A stretch of 64,000 nt of DNA. It comes from Xylanibacter brevis ATCC 19188. GTDB taxonomy: Bacteria; Bacteroidota; Bacteroidia; Bacteroidales; Bacteroidaceae. The stretch covers positions 1-64,000 of the forward strand of contig NZ_JHXM01000008.1 in assembly GCF_000621725.1 (NCBI RefSeq). The letters run 5' to 3'. Below are positions 54,973 through 61,823 of the stretch, piece by piece; position 1 is the stretch's first letter; each line of letters opens with the position of its first letter. Made by a program: the position numbers and the translations under genes. The notes under the pieces are model-generated. The model was not told the origin of the DNA, ran no database searches, and was given only the letters and a program-made list of their open reading frames with translations.

Positions 54973-55722
54973 TTAGTATGCAGCTCTGGCACATCTTATC
55001 CATCGTCTGTGGGCCTGTAGTGCTATTTCCCCATTGGTACGGTCAAGCATTCCGGCGGTTACACTGTTCCATACATCAGTCATGGTGTAGTAGCGGATGG
55101 ATAGATAGAGCTTGGTGAGTTTCTTATTGAAAGCATCGAGCCTGTCATTGAGTGCCCAAAGGGTCTTGCTTCTCTCTGCTCCAGTAAGCATATTCTCTGT
55201 ACCTCCCTTGGCAATGGCATCCCTCAATGTTGTGTAGATGGTCACAAGTTCCGTGGCCGTCTCTATGTAGAGGTTGTTCATCGACATGGTGGCAACGATA
55301 CCTTGCGGATTGTCGGCCATCGCTTTTCTCAGGTTGCAGAGATTGATGAAGATGCGTACACCGTCATCATATAGTGTGGTACAGGCTTTCAATGTACTGG
55401 CATAGCCGTCCACCGTCTTCAGATAGGAGTTGTACTTCTTTTCCCACTTGTGAATCATCGTAAACTCGGCTGCAATGCCGTTCTGAAGCAGTGCGGTCTT
55501 CTGCTGGTCATCAATCTGGGTCTTGATCTGACCATTGATGAGTTCATTGCCTTCTGCCAGTGCCACATATTCCAAAGGATTGCTTGAAGTTATCTGGGCA
55601 TGGGCTTTCCCGAAACTCAACCACAAAAGGACAAATGCCATGAATGCGACTGTCCACCACCGTTGGTCAAAATGCCATCGGTCTTTGTTCATAGGATAGA
55701 TGTTACCGATTGGTGATTTCAT
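54973..55722 (-). CDS. Exported helical transfer-region protein, paralogue 2
   Basis: A 249-residue protein; starts at 55722 or 55692 are both plausible. A hydrophobic run (WWTVAFMAFVLLWLSFGKAHA) is the signal peptide, with the mature helical part after it. KKLTKLYLSIRYYTMTDVWNS near the end matches the paralogue downstream. Its start overlaps the PH-domain gene by about 20 bases when read from 55722. Confidence 0.7.
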   Translation of the reverse strand: MKSPIGNIYPMNKDRWHFDQRWWTVAFMAFVLLWLSFGKAHAQITSSNPLEYVALAEGNELINGQIKTQIDDQQKTALLQNGIAAEFTMIHKWEKKYNSYLKTVDGYASTLKACTTLYDDGVRIFINLCNLRKAMADNPQGIVATMSMNNLYIETATELVTIYTTLRDAIAKGGTENMLTGAERSKTLWALNDRLDAFNKKLTKLYLSIRYYTMTDVWNSVTAGMLDRTNGEIALQAHRRWIRCARAAY

Positions 55723-56194
55723 AAATGCCTTTTCTGCGTTTATTGTATTCAACTCTTTCTCTGATGATAGCCACCACATCGAGCTTTTCTTTCACTCCGT
55801 AAATGTCGAGCTTTGGATTGGTTCTGTCGCCGCTGTAGATGCTGACGGTCTTTAGTCCGAACAACTGTTCCAGTATATCCCTGCTCTCGCTGAAGTCCAC
55901 GATGCGGTAAAGCTCAATGTAGTCGCTTGTCCTATGGAAGATGCCATGCTGGATGATAAGCTGCTCAGAGGAAACAATGAACCTAAGCTTGCACAGATAC
56001 AGACAGCCGTAAAGCATCATAAGGGTTGTGATGGTACCAAGTATCAGGAATGGTGCCTTGAAGGTGATGGCTTCATGTCCGGCAACAAGGAACAGTACCA
56101 TACTGACAAGGAACATCAATCCCTGACTGATGATATACTGCGCCCAATGTGGGCGAAGCGTGATGATGTTGAAGCGTCTGATTACCTGTTCCAT
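55703..56194 (-). CDS. Bacterial PH domain (bPH2/YdbS-like) membrane protein
   Basis: A 163-residue protein. Two membrane helices at about 20-65 (YIISQGLMFLVSMVLFLVAG and FLILGTITTLMMLYGCLYL) are followed by the bPH2 block LIIQHGIFHRTSDYIELYRIVDF, then SIYSGDRTNPKLDIYGV. Members are small membrane proteins with a cytoplasmic PH-like fold whose role is not settled. It is two bases upstream of the Toprim gene stop. Confidence 0.75.
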   Translation of the reverse strand: MEQVIRRFNIITLRPHWAQYIISQGLMFLVSMVLFLVAGHEAITFKAPFLILGTITTLMMLYGCLYLCKLRFIVSSEQLIIQHGIFHRTSDYIELYRIVDFSESRDILEQLFGLKTVSIYSGDRTNPKLDIYGVKEKLDVVAIIRERVEYNKRRKGIYEITNR

Positions 56195-56196
56195 AG

Positions 56197-57723
56197 TTAC
56201 CGATGATAATGTCTTCGCTCTTCCTGGTCTGATGTCTCTACCTCCATTGCAACGTTGCCTTGCTCGTCAACACTGGTGGTATAGTCCACGTCATGCTGTA
56301 TCTTCTTGTCATTGCCAACATCTTCGGATTCCACGTCAAGTGCTGCTGTGTCTTCCTTGATGTCAAGAGCCTTGCAAAGACTCTCCTTGAAAGTCTTCCA
56401 TGCCTCCGATGCCTGGTTGATAGCTTCCTCTTTGTCGCATGGTGCTACAAGTCTGGAAGAACGCATCTCGTAGGCATCTTCATACAGGGCTTCATATCTG
56501 GCATAGAGTTTCTGGACTGACTTCGGAAGAAGGTCAATCTGCTCACTATTCGGATGAAGCACATCTTTCGTGGATGGTATGTCATCCGTTCCTTTTCTGA
56601 AGAAATCCACGTAAGCCTTGTATTCTTCAGGGACATTGCCCTTTGCCAGCGGATGATTCTTACGCTCGATCATGGCAAGCAGCTCCTCATTGAAGTCCTT
56701 ATAGCCGTCATTGGTTTCCTCACGGACGACACGGTTACTTGGGACGTTGGCTTTCTCTGCCAAATCCCTGAACATGTCTGCGAACTTCATTCCGGCATCA
56801 TCCATGTCAAAGCCCATGTGAAAAGTGGCATCCTTGGCAGTTCTCAATAATCCTTCAAACTGTTTTGCGGATGGATTACCGCCCGTAGAAGCATAGACAC
56901 CACCAACAAGTTCCTTCTTTTCCTGAGTGGTTAGGTTACTGTCTTTACCTGCCAGCATTTGATAGAAAGCCATTGCATCGTATGCACTCTCAAAGATGAA
57001 GACTCGCTTGGCATCCTGTAGCTTGGTGCCAATCGGACTGGCAATCCAAAGCCCTTCACTGGCATTGGAGCCTCTGGCCATGCCTTTGTAAGATGTGCCG
57101 TCCTGCTTTCTTCTTCCCCTTTCTTCCAAACCGACAATCTTTCCGTCTGAAGATCCAGGAATGGTCATGGGGAAGGAGAGGTTCTTGTAAGTCTGGTCGC
57201 CAACAGTGCGTTCTGCAAGGACAAAATGGTGATGGAAAGCATACTGCGTACTGAGGTTGATACCTCTTGGCTGGAAATAAGGATAGAACGGCTTTTGCGT
57301 TTCCCTGTCATTGCCGTCAAAACGATGCAGCTTGTAATCATCTATCTTGAAAGGTGGAAGGTCACGCTGTGGATTGATAATCTTCTTTTCCCTTTCCTCG
57401 ATAGGATTATTCAAAAGCCTGTTGCAGACAAGGTTGACGAGTCTGTCCTTATCCATGCCAGCCGTGTAGTCAGAGAACATTTCTGGATGCTCCTTGATGA
57501 AGCTGATTACGTTGTAATTCTTCCGCGTAGGCGGCTGGAAACAGCAAAGGCCATTAGCAGTGACAATGAACTTGTCACCACGAATACGTCTGCCCTCGCT
57601 GTCCAGCCTTACATACGACGGATAGCGCAAGCCGTCACGTCTGTTCAACGTGTAGCCAGCGTCTATCAGCACATCCTGAATACTGAGCTTGTTTTTGAAA
57701 TCGTCGTAGGTGAGTTCTGCCAT
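56197..57723 (-). CDS. Toprim-domain primase-like protein
   Basis: A 508-residue protein. The N-terminal 60 residues resemble a DnaG-type zinc-binding module without the cysteine set (GLCCFQPP remains), and the Toprim core shows Glu245 in VFIFESAYDAM and Asp306/Asp308 in MGFDMDDAG. That is the layout of DUF3991/Toprim primase-like proteins of Bacteroidales elements, which may prime DNA in the recipient. The acidic tail ends YHR. Conjugative primases such as RP4 TraC and ColIb Sog are known to be moved into recipients. Confidence 0.85.
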   Translation of the reverse strand: MAELTYDDFKNKLSIQDVLIDAGYTLNRRDGLRYPSYVRLDSEGRRIRGDKFIVTANGLCCFQPPTRKNYNVISFIKEHPEMFSDYTAGMDKDRLVNLVCNRLLNNPIEEREKKIINPQRDLPPFKIDDYKLHRFDGNDRETQKPFYPYFQPRGINLSTQYAFHHHFVLAERTVGDQTYKNLSFPMTIPGSSDGKIVGLEERGRRKQDGTSYKGMARGSNASEGLWIASPIGTKLQDAKRVFIFESAYDAMAFYQMLAGKDSNLTTQEKKELVGGVYASTGGNPSAKQFEGLLRTAKDATFHMGFDMDDAGMKFADMFRDLAEKANVPSNRVVREETNDGYKDFNEELLAMIERKNHPLAKGNVPEEYKAYVDFFRKGTDDIPSTKDVLHPNSEQIDLLPKSVQKLYARYEALYEDAYEMRSSRLVAPCDKEEAINQASEAWKTFKESLCKALDIKEDTAALDVESEDVGNDKKIQHDVDYTTSVDEQGNVAMEVETSDQEERRHYHR

Positions 57724-57746
57724 TTTGTTATCCTGAATAAATCCTT

Positions 57747-59393
57747 TTACCTTGTGTGCCCTAATCCTACGCCGTGTTCTCCAGCATTCAGTCCTGCATC
57801 AAAAGCCCTTGATGCCAACTCCTGCGGTGAGTCAACACCAGGCTTGAAATACACATGAGGTCTGTCAGGCCCATGATGCTCCATGAAAATGGAAGGCCCA
57901 CTGTGATGGTGGAAGTCATGGGTCAGCTCATGTGTGATGGCAAGTCCGGCAAGCAAGGCTCCACCGATCTTTGCGCCCAAGCTGGTATTCATACCAGGAA
58001 TGTTTTTCATATCCACCTCACTGAAGATGTGGGAGAAGAGCTTCATGCGATGGTAGTCATCGATGGCCATGAACTTATCATACTGCTTCTGAGTAATCTC
58101 ATGGCTGATGCTCTCACCGTTGATGACCGCTGTCATGCGGTACTTGGCTTCGCCCTTGGCATCCTTCTCGATTTCACCCTGCTCATTCCTGACTGGCTCA
58201 ACCTTGATGTCATCGACATTGACTTCACGACCATGCTTTCCCTCACGATACCATGCCTTGCCCTCATTGAGTTCATAGAGGGCATTGCCGTCAACATGAG
58301 CAACGGAACGGTCTTCAGGTTCAAGCTGAACCTGTCTGCCGTCCATAGTCAGGGGAATATTCGCCTGTCCCAGAATCAGTGTCTGACGGTCATTCAGTTC
58401 TGCTTCGACCTCTGGCTTCAGCTTAATGCCAATCTGCTCCTTGGAATTGAGCATATCCATCGTAATCTTCTCGCTGAAGTCGCCCTTGATGACATTGTTG
58501 AGTATGTCGAGACGCTGCTGAACAGGCACTTCCTTGATGGAGTTGCTTGTCAGCTTCTTGACTTCTTCCTCAGTCAGGTCATAGACGAAATCCTGCTTGG
58601 TGGCAGAGGATTGGATGGTGAGAGTCTTCTTTTCTGGATCAATCACGATACCGTGACTGTCCAGACACTCCTTGAACTTCTCATTGGAGAAATAGACCTT
58701 CGAGGTGATAAGCTCATTATATGGCTTAGCTGGTTCCAGCTTCCGTGGAGCCACTTCCATAGGAGTGATGACTGTCTGTAGGTCTGCCAGCACATCCTGT
58801 TTCGGAGGCTGTACGGCTGTCTGCTGTCCCTTGTAGTAGAAGCCGTAACCGCCATTCTGCAACTCTCCTGGTTTAATGCGACCGTCTGGACGGTCTGGAA
58901 CCATTGGAGCACCCTGCATGAAGAGCGCACCACCGACACGTCGCATGTGGAAACCTGCTTGCTGTCGAGGTGTCCAGCCCAAGAAGAAACGGTCGTGCAG
59001 TCCCCACATGGGATGCAGCCCACGTCTGTCCCAAGCCATACGGCCATATTCACCGACACCAATCCTATAGCCGTGAAGTCCCATGGCAACACGTCCGTTG
59101 GCATTACGAGCGTGTACGAAGTTCCTTGGAACATAAAAGTCATTGCCGACAAGTGCCGCAAAGGTGTTGTAGGCATTCTTGTTGGCATAATTCGTACCCC
59201 AGTCTGTCATGGCTTTCATCTGCTGGGCAGAGATGGGATAGGTGAGAAGCGGAGAGTCATGCCCTTGAACTGCCAACTGAAAGCCATCGCCCTGACGGAT
59301 GATGTGCGCTTGCATACCATTACGTCTGAGGATGTCTTGCAGCTCTGGCGACAAATCGCCTCTCAGTGGTAGAGAATTGGAACGTATCGACAT
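57747..59393 (-). CDS. Large transfer-region protein with HELTH motif
   Basis: A 548-residue protein from the ATG at 59393 (an in-frame ATG at 59417 adds eight residues). The middle (about 220-480) has repeated motifs like DUF3945/DUF4099 proteins (GNALYELNEGKAW, HEITQKQYDKFM). Near the C terminus a hydrophobic stretch is followed by HELTH (496-500 in the longer form) and DFHHH, then many histidines, which would fit a zincin or another metal site. No family that I know combines these. It ends GLGHTR. Confidence 0.6.
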   Translation of the reverse strand: MSIRSNSLPLRGDLSPELQDILRRNGMQAHIIRQGDGFQLAVQGHDSPLLTYPISAQQMKAMTDWGTNYANKNAYNTFAALVGNDFYVPRNFVHARNANGRVAMGLHGYRIGVGEYGRMAWDRRGLHPMWGLHDRFFLGWTPRQQAGFHMRRVGGALFMQGAPMVPDRPDGRIKPGELQNGGYGFYYKGQQTAVQPPKQDVLADLQTVITPMEVAPRKLEPAKPYNELITSKVYFSNEKFKECLDSHGIVIDPEKKTLTIQSSATKQDFVYDLTEEEVKKLTSNSIKEVPVQQRLDILNNVIKGDFSEKITMDMLNSKEQIGIKLKPEVEAELNDRQTLILGQANIPLTMDGRQVQLEPEDRSVAHVDGNALYELNEGKAWYREGKHGREVNVDDIKVEPVRNEQGEIEKDAKGEAKYRMTAVINGESISHEITQKQYDKFMAIDDYHRMKLFSHIFSEVDMKNIPGMNTSLGAKIGGALLAGLAITHELTHDFHHHSGPSIFMEHHGPDRPHVYFKPGVDSPQELASRAFDAGLNAGEHGVGLGHTR

Positions 59394-59417
59394 AATAGTG
59401 TTGTTTAGATTCAACAA

Positions 59418-59642
59418 TCAGGCATTGCCATCAGCCAGTGCCTTTTCAAGTTCTTCTCCTTTGTAGTCAACGAACTTTTCTGCCGACTCATCGCCAACAG
59501 ACAGTCCACGATCTTTGCAGAAGTCAGCATATTCGTTCTGCCATTCTTTGGAGTGATGGTTCACATAGTCGAGCCAGCCAAACTCGCCGCTCTGCTTTTT
59601 CTGAACCAACTCGCTTTCGGAATAATACTTGTTTGTAGCCAT
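59418..59642 (-). CDS. Small hypothetical acidic protein
   Basis: A 74-residue protein (MATNKYYSESELVQKKQSGE) with Trp-rich, acidic helices (WLDYVNHHSKEWQNEYADFC). It lies between the HELTH protein and the DUF4099 gene in the same leftward run, 31 bases from the latter. No family recognised. Confidence 0.6.
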   Translation of the reverse strand: MATNKYYSESELVQKKQSGEFGWLDYVNHHSKEWQNEYADFCKDRGLSVGDESAEKFVDYKGEELEKALADGNA

Positions 59643-59673
59643 TGTCCTTTCTTTTTAGGGTTATCGTTTTTGA

Positions 59674-60423
59674 TTAACGCATGTGTCCCATGCTTCTGAG
59701 ACCTGCCTTTCTCTGCTCATTCCAGAGTTCATCGGTATAGTCCTCTTCCTTGACGTAATCAAGATTGCCGTCATCACCCATGACCCAACAGCCGTAGATG
59801 CCGAAGGTGAACTTGTCCCAATCACGGGTTCGCTGTTCGCTCCACATCTTGGCATCGCCTGAAGATACACGTACTCCAGTGCGGTTGTTAAGGTCGATAC
59901 CAACAGTGATTGGCTCATCATCATCGTCACGGACGAAGGTGACAGGCTCACCATTCTGGAGGTTGTTAAACTCGGCTTCGCTCAGATGGATATCCTCTGA
60001 AATGAACTGGAGGTTGCGGGCGATAACCTGAACTGGTGCAGACAATACCTGGTTGGTCTCGTTGTCAATCTGTACAAAGGAGCGTACCATATTGCCATTC
60101 TTGTCTGGAATGGTGCCAACGATAATCTTACCTTGTTCTAACAAAGTACGGCTCTGCTCTGAGAACAGTCTAAGATCTGCTTTCTCTATCTCAGGATAGA
60201 AGAGAGCATCAACATCGCCGTCCTCTTTACGGATGAGCTTGAAGCGGCTACGACTCTTGACCTCATTGCCGTCATTGTCAACAACCATAATAGGAAGAAC
60301 GGGCGAGCGTCTTCCTTCGAGAATGTCATTGGTAATCCTGACAGGGAGGTCTTCAATCATTTCACGGGTCAGACCCAAACGGTCAAGGGTCTGGAATGGA
60401 ATTTCGTTCTCGGTAAACTGCAT
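59674..60423 (-). CDS. DUF4099/DUF3945-like protein, first gene of the leftward arm
   Basis: A 249-residue protein. MQFTENEIPFQTLDRLGLTR and LLEGRRSPVLPI-like stretches match the start of DUF4099 proteins. The rest has DUF3945-like repeats (LSEAEFNNLQNGEPVTF). These families are found in Bacteroidales mobile elements next to primase and topoisomerase genes. It is the promoter-proximal gene of the 16 kb leftward operon, with TACCTTCG at 60464-60471. Confidence 0.75.
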   Translation of the reverse strand: MQFTENEIPFQTLDRLGLTREMIEDLPVRITNDILEGRRSPVLPIMVVDNDGNEVKSRSRFKLIRKEDGDVDALFYPEIEKADLRLFSEQSRTLLEQGKIIVGTIPDKNGNMVRSFVQIDNETNQVLSAPVQVIARNLQFISEDIHLSEAEFNNLQNGEPVTFVRDDDDEPITVGIDLNNRTGVRVSSGDAKMWSEQRTRDWDKFTFGIYGCWVMGDDGNLDYVKEEDYTDELWNEQRKAGLRSMGHMR

Positions 60424-60463
60424 TTTCTTCAATTTTTATCAGTTGATGAAACAATTTTGGCTG

Positions 60464-60588
60464 CGAAGGTACACCATAATTATTCATCTTAGCTGAAGAA
60501 AATACTAAATCAGGTCGATTTTGAGTCTTGATAACATTTGAGTATAATTTTGCAGGAGAAATCATACTCAAAACTTATCAAATGTTAT
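60464..60588. promoter_or_regulatory. Divergent promoter region with nested inverted repeats
   Basis: The leftward -7 box is TACCTTCG (minus strand, 60464-60471), the rightward one is TAATTTTG (60545-60552). Around the rightward box, TTTGAGTAT (60537-60545) and ATACTCAAA (60564-60572) form one inverted repeat, nested in a second, ATAACATTTGA (60531-60541) with TCAAATGTTAT (60578-60588). ATCATACTC here is identical to the motif at 36569-36577. The placement over the promoter core suggests repression. Confidence 0.65.
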
Positions 60589-60649
60589 AATCGTAAGGTA
60601 TTGTCTAATGGTATTTTTCTTAGTGGCACAAGAACACTAACTTTGTACC

Positions 60650-61300
60650 ATGAAAAAATCAATACTCGTAATACTCATATCGGCATTTGTTCCGATTGCA
60701 AGTTTCGCACAGTTCAATACCATCGGTGATGTTGCAAGTCGCCCATCAATCAAGATAATAAAGAATCCTTCAGAACAAACAGTTGCTCCGAAGGATAGTA
60801 TTCTGCCGTCAGATACGGCATCCGCTGAGATTCCCGATAGGATAGAAGGGAAAGAAGAGAGGCTGAGGACGTACCTCAGTGTGTCCTTCCCTTTGAAGAA
60901 GATACATATTAACTCAAAGTTCGGAATGAGGATGCATCCTGTATATCATAAGTATATCATGCACAACGGCATTGATCTTCATGCACGACATGAGGATGTC
61001 CTGTCGATGCTGCCAGGCAAGGTACTTAGGGTAGGATATGACAGCCGTTCTGGGAAATACGTGACAGTACAGACGGCTAACTACACGGTCAGCTATTGCC
61101 ATCTGTCAGAACAATATGTAAAGACCAATGACTACCTCCAAGCTGGAGAGCCATTGGGATTAACAGGCAATACTGGAGCATCTACTGGTGAACATCTGCA
61201 TCTGACAACAAAAAAGGATGGCAAGGCTTTTGACCCTACCATCCTTATTGATTATGTGCGTTCAGTGAAGAACTCGTGCTTGAACGACTTGGCTTTCTAA
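60650..61300 (+). CDS. Exported M23 peptidase (LytM/NlpD-like)
   Basis: A 216-residue protein. A signal peptide (ILVILISAFVPIASFAQ) precedes a short linker and an M23 endopeptidase with a complete zinc site: MHNGIDLHA and TGEHLHLT. It should cut peptide cross-links in the periplasm. It has its own promoter with operator-like repeats and diverges from the transfer operon, so it may be co-regulated with it to open the wall when transfer begins. Third M23-type protein in this module. Confidence 0.9.
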   Translation: MKKSILVILISAFVPIASFAQFNTIGDVASRPSIKIIKNPSEQTVAPKDSILPSDTASAEIPDRIEGKEERLRTYLSVSFPLKKIHINSKFGMRMHPVYHKYIMHNGIDLHARHEDVLSMLPGKVLRVGYDSRSGKYVTVQTANYTVSYCHLSEQYVKTNDYLQAGEPLGLTGNTGASTGEHLHLTTKKDGKAFDPTILIDYVRSVKNSCLNDLAF

Positions 61301-61496
61301 AATATAATCATTCGCTGTCATAATCCATGTCGTTTTGTGTATTTGAAAATAAATGCTGAAAAACACACTGTGTAAAACACAAAAAATGCAAAAAACACAA
61401 TAAAAAAGGTGTTTATTGAGAAAAAATTATGAAAATTGAGTTGACTTTCAATTTTTATTGTTATTTTTGCAACAGTTTATTATAAATAATGTACGC
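61301..61496. promoter_or_regulatory. A/T-rich promoter region with AAAACAC repeats before the XRE gene
   Basis: ACACACTGTGT (61363-61373) is palindromic, and AAAACAC recurs three to four times between 61359 and 61400. The promoter of the XRE gene has TTG (61441-61443) 18 bases before TATTTTTG (61462-61469), a good Bacteroidetes match. The repeats may be autoregulatory operators of the XRE protein. Confidence 0.5.
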
Positions 61497-61718
61497 ATGG
61501 AACGCAAGATTAATCGCATTAAAGTTATGCTCGCTGAGAAAGGCAAGACTAATAAGTGGCTATCCGAACAAGTAGGAAAGGATCCTGCTACGGTTAGTAA
61601 ATGGTGTACAAACATGGCTCAACCCACACTTGAAACTATGATGCAAATTGCAAAGGTTTTAGAAGTTGATTTGAATGATCTCGTTCGCTTCGAAGCATTG
61701 CCGGATATTGAGAAGTAA
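61497..61718 (+). CDS. Cro/CI-type (XRE) helix-turn-helix regulator
   Basis: A 73-residue protein consisting of one XRE domain: LAEKGKTNKWLSEQVGKDPATVSKW is the helix-turn-helix, TLETMMQIAKVLEVDLNDLV the last helices. The ATG at 61497 is used because the promoter box lies at 61462-61469, inside a longer in-frame extension from 61458. It precedes a large SNF2-type helicase by about 100 bases and probably controls it. Confidence 0.85.
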   Translation: MERKINRIKVMLAEKGKTNKWLSEQVGKDPATVSKWCTNMAQPTLETMMQIAKVLEVDLNDLVRFEALPDIEK

Positions 61719-61823
61719 AAGCTGGCATACAAACAATTATTACGAGCCATTAACGTGTCATTAAAAATGGATTATTAAATTCATATATCAATGAAGTAAT
61801 ATCCGTTTGTTCGCATTATAATT

